Positions 27,356-35,878 of a stretch of DNA of 64,000 bases are shown here, piece after piece. The notes below the pieces were generated by a model, which saw only the letters and a list, made by a program, of their open reading frames with translations, made no database searches and had not been told where the DNA came from. The stretch lies in assembly GCA_027488115.1 (NCBI GenBank), contig JAIYCG010000048.1, positions 20,763-84,762 of the forward strand, written 5' to 3'. Origin of the DNA: Comamonadaceae bacterium (GTDB lineage Bacteria; Pseudomonadota; Gammaproteobacteria; Burkholderiales; Burkholderiaceae_C). The number at the start of each line of letters is the position of its first letter. The stretch's first letter is position 1. The position numbers and the translations under genes are program-made.

Positions 27356-28536
27356 TGGACAGCCTCAATCTCAAACACTTGGCGCAAGTAAGCCAAATAA
27401 TTTTGGTCTTCGCACATGCCTTTGCCCGGCGAGTCAGACAACTTGGCAACAGGCTGGCCATTGCAGTTCACCATCTTGATGACAATTTGCAAAGGCTCAT
27501 ACCCCAAATCGTTGGTCAGGTTGGTACCAATCCCAAAGGCCAACTGGCAGCGGCCATTGAACTGTCGAAACAGTTCAATGGTTTTGGGCACAGTGAGGCC
27601 ATCGCTGAAAATGAGTGTTTTGGTAAGAGGGTCAACGCGGTTGGCGCGGTAATGCGCAATCATGCGCTCGCCCCAAATGAAGGGGTCGCCACTGTCGTGC
27701 CGAGCGCCATCAAACAGCTTGCAGAAGTACATGTCGAAATCGCGCAAGAAGGCATTGAAGCCATAGACATCACTCAGAGCTATGCCCAAGTCGCCGCGGT
27801 ACTCCCGCGCCCAAGATTCAAAGGCAAAGACTTGGCTGTCGCGGAGTCGAGGGCCTAGGGACTGACACGCTTGCAAATACTCGTGCGCCATGGTGCCAAG
27901 GGGTGTGAGCCCCAGCATGTGCGCAAAATGAACATTGCTGGTGCCAGCAAATTGACCAGTAGGCCCCGAGCCCAAGCGGCCAATGAGCACCCTCAGTATT
28001 TCTTCGTGCCATGCCTTGGAAAAACGACGCCTTGTGCCGTAATCGGCAATCTTCAAACTTTTTAAATCATCGGTTTGCAACTGTTTGATTTTGGTATCCA
28101 GCCGCGCGCGACCTTCCAACAAATCGGGCAGCCGCTGTGTATTTCTGAAGTAAACCTCATTGACAATGGCCAACACCGGAATTTCAAACAAAATGGTGTG
28201 CAGCCAAGGACCTTGAATGACGATGTCAATTTCGCCGGTTAAGTTGGGAGTGACTTGAATGTATTTTTCATTCAATCTAAACAGACCTAAAAAGTCAACG
28301 AAGTCACTTTTGATGAACCTGAAAGACCGCAGATAAGCCAACTCATCTTCTTTGAAGTGCAAACTGCAAAGAGATTTGATTTCGCTTCGAATTTCATCGA
28401 CATAAGGCGCTAAATCGACCCCTGCATTTCGACACTTGAAGCGATATTCCACTTGCGCACCTGGAAATTGATGCAGCACCACCTGCATCATGGTGAACTT
28501 GTAAAGGTCTGTGTCCAGCAAACTGGTAATGATCAT
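27352..28536 (-). CDS. pncB: Nicotinate phosphoribosyltransferase
   Basis: Converts nicotinate and PRPP to nicotinate mononucleotide in the Preiss-Handler NAD salvage route. The 394-residue protein has the N-terminal [17 protein letters not shown], the [15 protein letters not shown] segment, [16 protein letters not shown] (in place of GTSN-type active-site loop), [13 protein letters not shown] and [10 protein letters not shown] near the phosphate site. The active-site histidine that is phosphorylated in family members is expected in the GTMAHE region. It starts one base after livF ends and overlaps nhaD by four bases. Confidence 0.95.
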   Translation of the reverse strand: MIITSLLDTDLYKFTMMQVVLHQFPGAQVEYRFKCRNAGVDLAPYVDEIRSEIKSLCSLHFKEDELAYLRSFRFIKSDFVDFLGLFRLNEKYIQVTPNLTGEIDIVIQGPWLHTILFEIPVLAIVNEVYFRNTQRLPDLLEGRARLDTKIKQLQTDDLKSLKIADYGTRRRFSKAWHEEILRVLIGRLGSGPTGQFAGTSNVHFAHMLGLTPLGTMAHEYLQACQSLGPRLRDSQVFAFESWAREYRGDLGIALSDVYGFNAFLRDFDMYFCKLFDGARHDSGDPFIWGERMIAHYRANRVDPLTKTLIFSDGLTVPKTIELFRQFNGRCQLAFGIGTNLTNDLGYEPLQIVIKMVNCNGQPVAKLSDSPGKGMCEDQNYLAYLRQVFEIEAVQ

Positions 28537-28537
28537 T

Positions 28538-29236
28538 TCAAGAAAGGCTTTTTTGTAAGGATTTTGGAAGTGTACGTGAAGCAGCTGTGTCTTGAATCAC
28601 CCCACCGGACAATGACACCACCTTGTCCGCTAAGTGAGTCAGTGTTTGGTTTTGCTCTGCAATCAAAAAGGTATAGCCCTGCAATTTCAGGCTGGCCAGT
28701 GCTCTGGCAATGGCTTGCACCAAAACAGGCGAAATGCCTTCACAAGGCTCATCCAATATCAGCAGATCTGCTTGGGTCATCAAGGTTCGGCCAATGGCCA
28801 GCATTTGTTGCTCGCCGCCACTCATTTGCGCTGCTGGGCGAGCCAGCATGTTTGCCAAGCTTGGAAACAAGTCTAAAACTTCTTGTAACTGGAGGCCAGG
28901 CTGTCCGTTGGGCCTTAATTTGGGCTGACGGGGTATGGCAATTTCTAAATTTTGCCGGACTGTCAAAGCAGAAAAAAGTCTGCGGTCTTCAGCCACATAA
29001 CCCAGGCCTTTGAGCGACCGCTCATGCGGGCTGCAGGGGTGCAAGGCTTCGCCCTTCCAAAACAAGTGGCCTGTCGATTGAGCCATCAAACCCATCACCG
29101 TTTTGAGCAAACTCGATTTTCCAGCGCCATTCAGACCCCGTATCAACAACATGTGGCCGCGAGGCACCGTCAAGCAAACATTGAACAAGACCTGCGCTTG
29201 GCCATAGCTGGCATTGAGGTTTTGAAGTTCAAGCAC
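28538..29236 (-). CDS. livF: Branched-chain amino-acid-type ABC transporter ATP-binding protein (LivF)
   Basis: Cytoplasmic ATPase subunit of a HAAT-family importer, 232 residues. It has Walker [12 protein letters not shown], a signature [15 protein letters not shown], Walker [14 protein letters not shown] and the switch histidine replaced by the glutamine-containing LIAEQNQTL. The start is GTG at 29236, which overlaps livG by eight bases and follows a GGAG. The LivF class is told from LivG by length and by [17 protein letters not shown]. No periplasmic binding protein is encoded in this operon, so the substrate (amino acid, urea or aromatic compound) stays open. Confidence 0.92.
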   Translation of the reverse strand: MLELQNLNASYGQAQVLFNVCLTVPRGHMLLIRGLNGAGKSSLLKTVMGLMAQSTGHLFWKGEALHPCSPHERSLKGLGYVAEDRRLFSALTVRQNLEIAIPRQPKLRPNGQPGLQLQEVLDLFPSLANMLARPAAQMSGGEQQMLAIGRTLMTQADLLILDEPCEGISPVLVQAIARALASLKLQGYTFLIAEQNQTLTHLADKVVSLSGGVIQDTAASRTLPKSLQKSLS

Positions 29237-30017
29237 CCCCAGACTCCTGGTTCATGTCAAAGTTTTGACCCAAATATCTTTCTCGAACAAAAGGGTTGTT
29301 AGCCACTTCTTGCGGTGAGCCTTGTGCCACCAGTTGGCCATCGATCAATACCAACACGCGATCAGCAACCCCAAACACAGCGTCCATGTTGTGTTCGGTG
29401 TACAAAACGGTTGTGCCCCCGTGGGTCATGCGCTTCACGCTGGCCATCATGTCTGAACGTTCTTCAGGTGATAGCCCTGCGGCAGGTTCGTCTAACAACA
29501 TCAGACCTTCTGTTGCAGCCGGCAAACCGGCCATGGCCATGGCCAATTCCAACCGTTTTTTGCCGCCATAGGAAAGATAGGCTGCCGGCGATCGAAGCAC
29601 CTCAATGCCTAAGTGGTTCAAACCCGCGTCCTTGATCCACTGCATGGCCTGGTCAAGCATGCACTCATCTAGAAGATCGCGAACGGATAAACCGCGAGAA
29701 GCCTGCAAGACCAATTGCAAATTTTGCAAAACAGTGAGCGCCTCAAACACTTGCGCCACTTGGAAGGTTCGCGCCACACCCAAGCTGCTGCGGTGCTCAA
29801 CCGGTACATTGTCTAAGTCTTGACCCCGCCAAACCATGCGCCCCGCCAAGGGCCTTTGTTGACCCGCTAGGCAGGCAAAGCAGGTTGACTTGCCAGCGCC
29901 GTTGGGGCCAATGAGGGCGACGCACTCACCGCCATTCAATTCAAAATCGATGCCCCTCAGGGCCTGAACACCCCCATAGCTTTGTCTGAGCCCCTTCACG
30001 GTGAGCACGGCATTCAT
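29229..30017 (-). CDS. livG: Branched-chain amino-acid-type ABC transporter ATP-binding protein (LivG)
   Basis: Second ATPase subunit of the HAAT-family importer, 262 residues. Walker A is LIGPNGAGKSTCF, followed by the GRMVWRGQDLDNVPVEHRS segment and VARTFQVAQVFEALTVLQN, typical of LivG; the ABC signature region reads LSYGGKKRLELAMAMAG, slightly altered from LSGGQ, and Walker B is LMLLDEPAAGLSPEE with YTEHNMDAVFG at the switch region. It overlaps the fused permease by four bases (ATGA) and LivF by eight. The changed signature (SYGGK) is common in this subfamily. Confidence 0.92.
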   Translation of the reverse strand: MNAVLTVKGLRQSYGGVQALRGIDFELNGGECVALIGPNGAGKSTCFACLAGQQRPLAGRMVWRGQDLDNVPVEHRSSLGVARTFQVAQVFEALTVLQNLQLVLQASRGLSVRDLLDECMLDQAMQWIKDAGLNHLGIEVLRSPAAYLSYGGKKRLELAMAMAGLPAATEGLMLLDEPAAGLSPEERSDMMASVKRMTHGGTTVLYTEHNMDAVFGVADRVLVLIDGQLVAQGSPQEVANNPFVRERYLGQNFDMNQESGGA

Positions 30018-31867
30018 GCGTCACCTCCCGTCTTCTTGGATGGGTGCTTGCGAAGCCCCAGAATACCTTCGGGCGCAAAGACCATCAACAGCATGATGAG
30101 CAGCCCCAAGCTGCCCCGCCAGTACTCAAAATGGCGACCCATTTCAGAGCCAACACCCACCCAAAAAGCGCTGCCTGCAAATGCACCCCAGAGGTGGTGA
30201 ACACCACCCAATAAAACAAGCATCAAAGCATCTACCGAGTTGGCCACGGAAGCCGCAGAGGGGAATACGGCACCTTTGGCAATGGCCCACAGGCTTCCAG
30301 ACAAACCAGCCAAGCCCGCACTCATGAGGAAAACACGCTGAGTCAAGTTGGCAACATCAATGGCACTGGCTTGCGCCCTTTGAGGGGCATCGCGACCCGC
30401 CTGCAAAGCAGCACCAAAGCTGGAGCGAACCAAGCGTGAAAATCCCAGCATTGACACCAGACACACAAAGACAAGCGCGCATTGAAAAATCCAGCGCGGC
30501 AAATCCTTTAAAAATTGCAGGCCAATCAAGCCGTTGTCTCCGCCCGTCAATGACACCCATTGACTGGCGCTGGCCCACACCATTTGCGCAAATGCCAGCG
30601 ACAACATGGCCAAGTACACACCCGCGCTGCGTTTTAACAATGTTCCCATGCACAGCGCTGCAGCCATGGCAAGCATAAGCCCGCTCAAGGCGGCGGCAAG
30701 CGCGCTGAAATGCCATTGCAAATGACTCAATGCCGCCGCATAGGCGCCCAGCCCAAAGTAGGCTGCATGGCCAAAACTCACCCACCCCGACAAAGCCATC
30801 ATGAACTGCAAACTCAATCCAAAGAGCATCATGATGAGCACATCTTCCAACACGCGTTGGGTGTAGTCATTGGCGACCAGCAGACTGCACGCAATGACAG
30901 CCAAGGCCAACCAACCTAAGCCTTGCAAAACTCGATAGGCATCGCCTAAATCAAAAGGTACCACTTTTTCGCGAGGAGCAGCACCCGGCAACTCGCCCAT
31001 CAAGCCTTGAGGCCGCAAGGCCAGCACCAAAGCCATGGTTAAAAAAACCAATACCAACGTTGCCTGTGGAAAAAAGTGGATGCCAAAGGCATGCACACAG
31101 CCAATTAAGATGGCCGCAAAAAAAGCGCCCGCAATGCTGCCAAGCCCCCCCATCACGACCACCACAAAGGTCTCCACCACCATTTGCAAATCCATTTGCA
31201 AATGGGCTGGCTCTCTGGGCAATTGCAAAGCACCCGCCAAGCCAGCCAAGCCACACCCCAAGACCACCACACTCAACATCAGAGGCCCAGGATTGACACC
31301 CAAAGCATCCAGCATGTCGCGGTCTTGTGTGGCTGCACGAACGCGTTGACCCCAAAGAGTTCTGGTCAGCAGCAAATGTAGCAAACACCACACCATGGGT
31401 CCTAAGCAGAGGGTCACCATTTGCCATTGCGGGAAAAAATCTTCACCCACTTGAACAGCGCCCTTCAAGCCGGGAAAGCGCGGTGCAAAAACTTCAGCAG
31501 GACCTAGGATCCAAAGCAAGACATCGTGGATGACCAAGCTCAAACCAAAGGTCGCAACCAGTGGGTACAAGGGGGGTGAATGACGCAAGGGCCTGAATAA
31601 AAAAACTTCAGTCAAGCCCCCCAAGAATGCTGCGGAGAGTGCGCCAATCACCATCGCCAACAGGTAAGTGTGGGCTTGTTCTGACCAACTGGGCTGCCAT
31701 TGGGTGACGAGCGTGCCGGCCAGCAATGCACCCAACATGTAAAAACTGCCATGCGCAAAGTTAACAATGCGGGTGACGCCAAACACCAGCGTCAGTCCTG
31801 CAGCCATGATGAACAATGTGCTTGCGTGACTGAGACCATTCAAGCACTGAATCAGCCAAAAACTCAT
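30014..31867 (-). CDS. Fused LivH-LivM ABC transporter permease
   Basis: Single 617-residue polypeptide carrying both permeases of a HAAT-family importer, normally two proteins of about 300 residues each. Residues 1-290 match LivH: ASTLFIMAAGLTLVFGVTRI, NFAHGSFYMLGALLAG, VVVMGGLGSIAGAFFAAILI. A linker with PREKVVPFDLG joins residues from about 320 that match LivM: LIMMLFGLSLQFMMALSGWV, SFGHAAYFGLGAYAAAL, VLLGGVHHLWGAFAGSAFW. Both halves have their full set of membrane segments, and no internal stop or frameshift interrupts the joint. It overlaps livG and the nitroreductase gene by four bases each. A covalent heterodimer would fix the subunit ratio at one to one. Confidence 0.92.
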   Translation of the reverse strand: MSFWLIQCLNGLSHASTLFIMAAGLTLVFGVTRIVNFAHGSFYMLGALLAGTLVTQWQPSWSEQAHTYLLAMVIGALSAAFLGGLTEVFLFRPLRHSPPLYPLVATFGLSLVIHDVLLWILGPAEVFAPRFPGLKGAVQVGEDFFPQWQMVTLCLGPMVWCLLHLLLTRTLWGQRVRAATQDRDMLDALGVNPGPLMLSVVVLGCGLAGLAGALQLPREPAHLQMDLQMVVETFVVVVMGGLGSIAGAFFAAILIGCVHAFGIHFFPQATLVLVFLTMALVLALRPQGLMGELPGAAPREKVVPFDLGDAYRVLQGLGWLALAVIACSLLVANDYTQRVLEDVLIMMLFGLSLQFMMALSGWVSFGHAAYFGLGAYAAALSHLQWHFSALAAALSGLMLAMAAALCMGTLLKRSAGVYLAMLSLAFAQMVWASASQWVSLTGGDNGLIGLQFLKDLPRWIFQCALVFVCLVSMLGFSRLVRSSFGAALQAGRDAPQRAQASAIDVANLTQRVFLMSAGLAGLSGSLWAIAKGAVFPSAASVANSVDALMLVLLGGVHHLWGAFAGSAFWVGVGSEMGRHFEYWRGSLGLLIMLLMVFAPEGILGLRKHPSKKTGGDA

Positions 31868-32598
31868 TCAATCCAATGCGTGAAGCTGCTGGTGTCAATG
31901 CGCGTTGTTTTGAAAGTGTTGACCAGCGCCGCTTCGTCGGCATAGCCCAATGACATCCCACAAACCATCATTTCGTTTTCACCAGCGCCCACATGTTTGT
32001 AAATAATTTTTGAAAAATTATTCCATGCAGCTTGCGGGCAAGTGTGCAAACCTCGTGCCCTGGCGGCCACCATCACGCTTTGCAAGAACATGCCGTAGTC
32101 AAGCAAGCTGCCGCGGCCCATGACCTTGTCGATGGTAAAAATTAAGCCAACAGGCGCACCAAAGAAACGGAAGTTTTGCTGTTGCTGCAGATGCATTTTT
32201 TCTTTTTCACCCTTTGCAATGCCCAGCACCCCATACAAACCAAATCCGCATTCACGGCGACGGTCTATGTAGGGGCTGACCCATTTGCTGGGGTAATAGT
32301 CATATTCTTCAGCATATTCAGCTGCCAAGGCTGGGTTGGCTGCCATGGCATTGTGGGCGTCGCAGACTTCATTCACCAGCTTGTCTTTGGCAGCGCCTTG
32401 AAGCACGTAAACATTCCAGGGTTGTGTGTTGGTGCCACTGGGTGCGCGGGCAGCCACTTGAATCAGATCTTCTAGGACTGTTTTATCGACGGGTTTGTCC
32501 AAAAAAGCCCGCGCCGAAAAACGGCTCAAGATCGCAGCATCGACGCTGTGGCCGTCGGCCACTTGGGTGCTGACTTGGGGTGTAGTGAGTTCTTTCAT
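31864..32598 (-). CDS. Nitroreductase family protein
   Basis: FMN-dependent NAD(P)H oxidoreductase of 244 residues. Family marks are ILSRFSARAFLDKPVDKTVL with the FMN-binding arginines, AARAPSGTNTQPWNVYVL, MGRGSLLDYGMFLQSVMVAA and MMVCGMSLGYADEAALVN. Relatives reduce nitroaromatics, quinones or, in some cases, dehalogenate. The middle insertion containing YYPSKWVSPYIDRRRECG is found in the nitrobenzoate/nitrophenol reductase branch. It is coupled by four-base overlaps to the thioesterase upstream and the permease downstream. The natural substrate is not known. Confidence 0.9.
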   Translation of the reverse strand: MKELTTPQVSTQVADGHSVDAAILSRFSARAFLDKPVDKTVLEDLIQVAARAPSGTNTQPWNVYVLQGAAKDKLVNEVCDAHNAMAANPALAAEYAEEYDYYPSKWVSPYIDRRRECGFGLYGVLGIAKGEKEKMHLQQQQNFRFFGAPVGLIFTIDKVMGRGSLLDYGMFLQSVMVAARARGLHTCPQAAWNNFSKIIYKHVGAGENEMMVCGMSLGYADEAALVNTFKTTRIDTSSFTHWIE

Positions 32599-33059
32599 GT
32601 GAGTTTCTCCAAGACTTGAATAAAATGATTGGGCAACGGCTGTGGGCGTCGCGATTCCTTGTTTACGTAAACATGCACAAAGTGTCCGCGTGCGGCAGTG
32701 AGGGGTTCGCCTTCAGCAAACAAACCCACTTCATAGCGAACACTGGAGGTGCCACGGTGCGAAACCCGAATGCCCGCTTCAACGGTTTGCGGAAAAGCCA
32801 AAGGGGCAAAATAGTTGCAATGCGTTTCCACCACCAAGCCAATGGTTTCACCCTTGTGAATGTCGAGCACGCCTTGTTCGATCAGATGCGCATTGACCGC
32901 CGTATCAAACCAACTGTAGTAAACAACGTTGTTGACGTGACCATAAGCATCGTTGTCCATCCATCGTGTGGTGATGGGACGAAAAGCGCGGTAGGCACTT
33001 CTGGGTAAAGCCTCTGGCTTCGAAGCGGCTGGTTGTGGCTGAGTTTCTGCAGTATTCAT
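32595..33059 (-). CDS. Acyl-CoA thioesterase, 4HBT hotdog fold
   Basis: Hotdog-fold thioesterase of 154 residues. The family motif with the catalytic aspartate is TRWMDNDAYGHVNNVVYYSW near residue 35, followed by GETIGLVVETHCNYFAPLAF and TSSVRYEVGLF. It is of the YbgC/FadM-like 4-hydroxybenzoyl-CoA thioesterase group; the acyl substrate is unknown. The frame is open upstream to 33200, but that part overlaps the deacetylase gene and has no family similarity; ATG 33059 follows GAGG and overlaps the upstream stop as ATGA. A short proline/alanine-rich leader precedes the fold. Confidence 0.88.
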   Translation of the reverse strand: MNTAETQPQPAASKPEALPRSAYRAFRPITTRWMDNDAYGHVNNVVYYSWFDTAVNAHLIEQGVLDIHKGETIGLVVETHCNYFAPLAFPQTVEAGIRVSHRGTSSVRYEVGLFAEGEPLTAARGHFVHVYVNKESRRPQPLPNHFIQVLEKLT

Positions 33060-33985
33060 AAGCCTCGATTTTGCCAGTGAAGCCAGTGCGAATGAGCTAA
33101 CCGCCAAGTATTCATTTGCACGGCCACCGTCGTTTGCAAGTCGCGGCCATAACCACCGCCCATGCAAATGATCATCGGCAATTGATGCACCTTGGCCCAA
33201 TCAAAAACGCTTTGGTCTCTGGCTTTCATTCCCTCTTCCGTAAGTTTGAGTCGGCCAAGCCGATCGGCCTCGTGTGCATCGGCACCTGCCAAATAAATCA
33301 AAAATTCTGGCTGAAAACGGCTTAAAACGGCATCCAAAGCCCCTTCCAAGGCTTCTAAATAAGGCTTGTCAGTGCAATCGTCAGGCAAGCCCACATCCAA
33401 ATCACTCTCGACCTTTCTAAAGGGAAAGTTCTTTTCACCATGGATGGAAAGGGTAAATACAGAGGGGTCATTGGCAAAAATACTGGCCGTGCCATTGCCT
33501 TGGTGCACATCCAAATCGACCACCAATACCTGAAGCATCCTTTTGGTGAGTCTGAAATGCTCCATTTGGCGCACCCTGGCCGACACCGCAATGTCATTGA
33601 AAACACAAAAGCCACCGCCTTGGTTGGCACTGGCATGGTGGGTTCCGCCTGCCAAATTCCCAGCAATGCCCTCCTTCACGGCAACTCGCGCTGCCGCAAT
33701 GGAGGCTCCGACAGAGCGCACAGATCGCTCGGCCATGGCGGGTGTCCATGGAAACCCGATTTCTCGCAAAGCTTGCAGACTTAAAGTACCAGTTTGAACA
33801 GCCTTCACATAATCTGGGTCGTGCGCCAGGGCAAGTTCTCCCAAAGTGGCCGCAGGCGCTTCTAACATTTGAAGCCCCAAAAGCTCTGTCGCAAGCCTTT
33901 CACGAAGCATGCTGTACTTGGCCATGGGAAAGCGGTGTCCCTCTGGCAAAGGCAAAACAAAATGGTCGGAATAGAAGGCTTTCAT
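33056..33985 (-). CDS. Histone deacetylase family protein (acetoin-utilization/acetylpolyamine-hydrolase-like)
   Basis: Zinc-dependent deacetylase fold, 309 residues. The active-site elements are complete: GGTHHASANQGGGFCVFND with the paired histidines, VDLDVHQGNGTASIF with zinc-binding aspartate and histidine, YLAGADAHEADRLGRL with the second aspartate, and the ICMGGGYGRD tyrosine loop. Bacterial members deacetylate acetylpolyamines, acetoin-linked acetyl-CoA synthetase or unknown small molecules. ATG at 33985 (MKAFYSDHFVLPLPEGH) starts at the family N-terminus. It is the first gene of the eleven-gene leftward operon. acs, a known target type of AcuC enzymes, is present 8 kb away, an untested link. 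Confidence 0.9.
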   Translation of the reverse strand: MKAFYSDHFVLPLPEGHRFPMAKYSMLRERLATELLGLQMLEAPAATLGELALAHDPDYVKAVQTGTLSLQALREIGFPWTPAMAERSVRSVGASIAAARVAVKEGIAGNLAGGTHHASANQGGGFCVFNDIAVSARVRQMEHFRLTKRMLQVLVVDLDVHQGNGTASIFANDPSVFTLSIHGEKNFPFRKVESDLDVGLPDDCTDKPYLEALEGALDAVLSRFQPEFLIYLAGADAHEADRLGRLKLTEEGMKARDQSVFDWAKVHQLPMIICMGGGYGRDLQTTVAVQMNTWRLAHSHWLHWQNRGL

Positions 33986-34041
33986 GCCGATATTGTGACC
34001 TTTCGAGTCAGTTATCAATTTCTAGAACGCCAACTCTAAAA

Positions 34042-34056
34042 TGTTGCAATGCAACA
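34042..34056. promoter_or_regulatory. Palindromic operator candidate upstream of the phasin promoter (PhaR-like)
   Basis: A perfect seven-one-seven palindrome, TGTTGCA-A-TGCAACA, just upstream of the predicted -35 of the phasin gene. A second near-identical copy lies 59 bp downstream. PhaR repressors are known to bind near phasin promoters; assignment to PhaR is inference. Confidence 0.5.
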
Positions 34057-34064
34057 AAAAGGGC

Positions 34065-34092
34065 TTGTAATTGGTTTCGAAGGCCCTAAAAT
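34065..34092 (+). promoter_or_regulatory. Predicted sigma-70 promoter of the phasin gene
   Basis: TTGTAA (34065-34070) and TAAAAT (34087-34092) are separated by 16 bases. Transcription would begin near 34099, at the edge of the second palindrome, giving a leader of about 95 bases. Confidence 0.5.
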
Positions 34093-34100
34093 TCAACCCA

Positions 34101-34115
34101 TGCTGCACTGCAACA
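34101..34115. promoter_or_regulatory. Second palindromic operator candidate at the phasin start of transcription
   Basis: TGCTGCA-C-TGCAACA differs from a perfect seven-one-seven palindrome at a single pair and matches the first copy in its right half exactly. Its position at the predicted +1 fits repression. Confidence 0.5.
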
Positions 34116-34193
34116 AGAAGTTAGGCGAAGCGTCAAGCCAAGCCGGTTCAGAGCAGTCTTGAAGAGTCCTTTTTTTATATCAATGGAGAAATC

Positions 34194-34736
34194 ATGATGA
34201 CTACAGAACAAATCGTTGCCTCACACAAAGCCAATGTCGAAACCCTCTTCGGTTTGACATCCAAAGCCTTTGAAGGCATGGAAAAATTGGTCGAGTTGAA
34301 TTTGACTGCCACCAAAGCTGCCTTGAGCGAGTCTGCACAAAACACCAAAGCCGCTTTGAGCGTGAAAGACGCGCAAGAATTGATGGCATTGCAAGCTAAC
34401 CTCTTCCAGCCATTGGCTGAGAAAACAGCAGCTTACAGCCGTCACCTCTATGACATTGCTTCTGGCACTTCTAACGAGTTCACAAAAGCAATGGAAGCCC
34501 AAACAGCTGCCGCTCAAAAGCAGTTTGCTAACTTGGTTGACTCTGCAACATCCAATGCACCTGCTGGCACTGAGACAGCTGTTGCTGTGATGAAAAGCGC
34601 CGTGAACGCTGCCAACACCGCCTACGAATCCGTTCAAAAAGCGGTGAAGCAAGCCACTGACATGGCAGAAGCCAACATGGCTGCTGTGACCAACACAGCC
34701 GTTGCAACTGCCAAGACAGCCACAAAAAAGCGTTAA
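34194..34736 (+). CDS. phaP: Phasin family protein (polyhydroxyalkanoate granule coat)
   Basis: Amphipathic alpha-helical protein that coats polyhydroxybutyrate granules. The 180-residue sequence begins [19 protein letters not shown], has [20 protein letters not shown] typical of the phasin_2 family, and a long alanine/threonine-rich helical tail ending in lysines (KTATKKR). There are no cysteines and few aromatic residues. The start could be either of two adjacent ATG codons (34194 or 34197); both follow GGAG. A promoter flanked by palindromes lies upstream and two terminator hairpins follow. phaC, phaA and phaR are not in the window. Confidence 0.92.
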   Translation: MMTTEQIVASHKANVETLFGLTSKAFEGMEKLVELNLTATKAALSESAQNTKAALSVKDAQELMALQANLFQPLAEKTAAYSRHLYDIASGTSNEFTKAMEAQTAAAQKQFANLVDSATSNAPAGTETAVAVMKSAVNAANTAYESVQKAVKQATDMAEANMAAVTNTAVATAKTATKKR

Positions 34737-34751
34737 TCATCGCCATCTGAA

Positions 34752-34776
34752 AAAGACCACAATTAATTGGGTCTTT
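34752..34776 (+). terminator. First hairpin after the phasin gene
   Basis: Stem AAAGACC/GGTCTTT with an 11-base AT-rich loop, 16 bases after the stop codon. The T-run after it is weak, and a stronger hairpin follows at 34784. Confidence 0.4.
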
Positions 34777-34783
34777 CTCTGAC

Positions 34784-34812
34784 AAAAAAGCCGGTTTTGA
34801 ACCGGCTTTTTT
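34784..34812. terminator. Bidirectional terminator between phasin and patatin genes
   Basis: A long stem, AAAAAAGCCGGTT with AACCGGCTTTTTT, with a TTG loop has A and T runs on both sides, so it can serve both convergent transcripts. Confidence 0.9.
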
Positions 34813-34832
34813 ATTGGAAGGACCGGGCAGTG

Positions 34833-35843
34833 CTACTGCTTCACCGCGAAACCGCTTAAAACTTCTTTTAGCCTTGGCAAAGCCTTCAACATGGCTTCCC
34901 TGCCAGCCTCAATCGATTTGCGCCTGGCCGCAAAGTCAGCGCTCTTCACACCCATCAATGCCGGCTTGACCACAATATCAGCATCTTTCAACAAAACGGT
35001 GTTCAAGCTTTTGCCCATGATGTTGAAGGTTTGCATCAGTATTTGAAATGTGTCTGATGCGGGACTGCCTTCAGGATCTGTCGAAATATCAACTGCAATG
35101 ACCACGTTGGCCCCCATCTCTCGGGCCTGCCTGACGGGTACGGGCGACACCAAGCCGCCATCCACATACTCTCTGTTGCCAATTTTGACAGGCTGAAACA
35201 CTGCGGGCACCGCACTGGAGGCTCTGACGGCTGAGCCCGTATTGCCTCGCCTGAAAAGCACGGGCTCGCCGCTGTGCAAATCGGTGGCCACGATGCCCAG
35301 GGGCATTTTCATTTGCTCCATCAAGCGGTTGCCTACTTGTGTGTTGACGTACCTCGCCAAGGCTTCGCCCCTTAAAGCGCCCCTGTTCAAAATAGGCATC
35401 ATCCAATCTGTAATTTCTGCTTCTTCCATGGTCTCGGCCACACGCCTGAGCTGAGTGCTGTTTTTGCCGCTGGCATACAAAGCCGCAACCAAACTGCCAG
35501 CAGAAGTGCCCACCACCAAGTCGGGTTGAATGCCCGCCTCTTCTAAGACTTGTATGACACCCACATGCGCAAATCCTCGCGCAGCACCGCCCCCCAATGC
35601 CAAACCCAAATGCAAAACTTTAAGCGGTACAACAGGTTCAGTGGCAACAGGCGCCGTACCCGCTGTACCCATTGCGGGTGTCTCAATGGCAACGGGAGTT
35701 TTGATGACATTGGTATCAGGTGCTTTGACGCTGGCACAGCCTGTCAACACCAGAACAAGAATCAAACTCAAGCGGCCTAAACTGATTTGGCGACCATGTC
35801 GCCCAAAAGGGGTTGACCCAAAGGGCCATGTCTTCAATTGCAT
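34833..35843 (-). CDS. Patatin-like phospholipase family lipoprotein
   Basis: Serine lipid acyl hydrolase of the patatin/RssA type, 336 residues. An N-terminal basic and hydrophobic stretch ends in the lipobox LTGC near residue 36, so the protein is predicted to be a lipid-anchored envelope protein. The catalytic dyad is visible: GxSxG as VVGTSAGSLVAAL and the aspartate in REYVDGGLVSPVP. The oxyanion-hole motif is GLALGGGAARGFAHVGV. A proline/threonine/valine-rich linker separates anchor and enzyme. Whether it acts on phospholipids is unknown. It is convergent with the phasin gene and divergent from the DUF423 gene. Confidence 0.91.
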   Translation of the reverse strand: MQLKTWPFGSTPFGRHGRQISLGRLSLILVLVLTGCASVKAPDTNVIKTPVAIETPAMGTAGTAPVATEPVVPLKVLHLGLALGGGAARGFAHVGVIQVLEEAGIQPDLVVGTSAGSLVAALYASGKNSTQLRRVAETMEEAEITDWMMPILNRGALRGEALARYVNTQVGNRLMEQMKMPLGIVATDLHSGEPVLFRRGNTGSAVRASSAVPAVFQPVKIGNREYVDGGLVSPVPVRQAREMGANVVIAVDISTDPEGSPASDTFQILMQTFNIMGKSLNTVLLKDADIVVKPALMGVKSADFAARRKSIEAGREAMLKALPRLKEVLSGFAVKQ

Positions 35844-35878
35844 AATGTTTTATTTGATATTGAATGGCTTAGCTCGTT

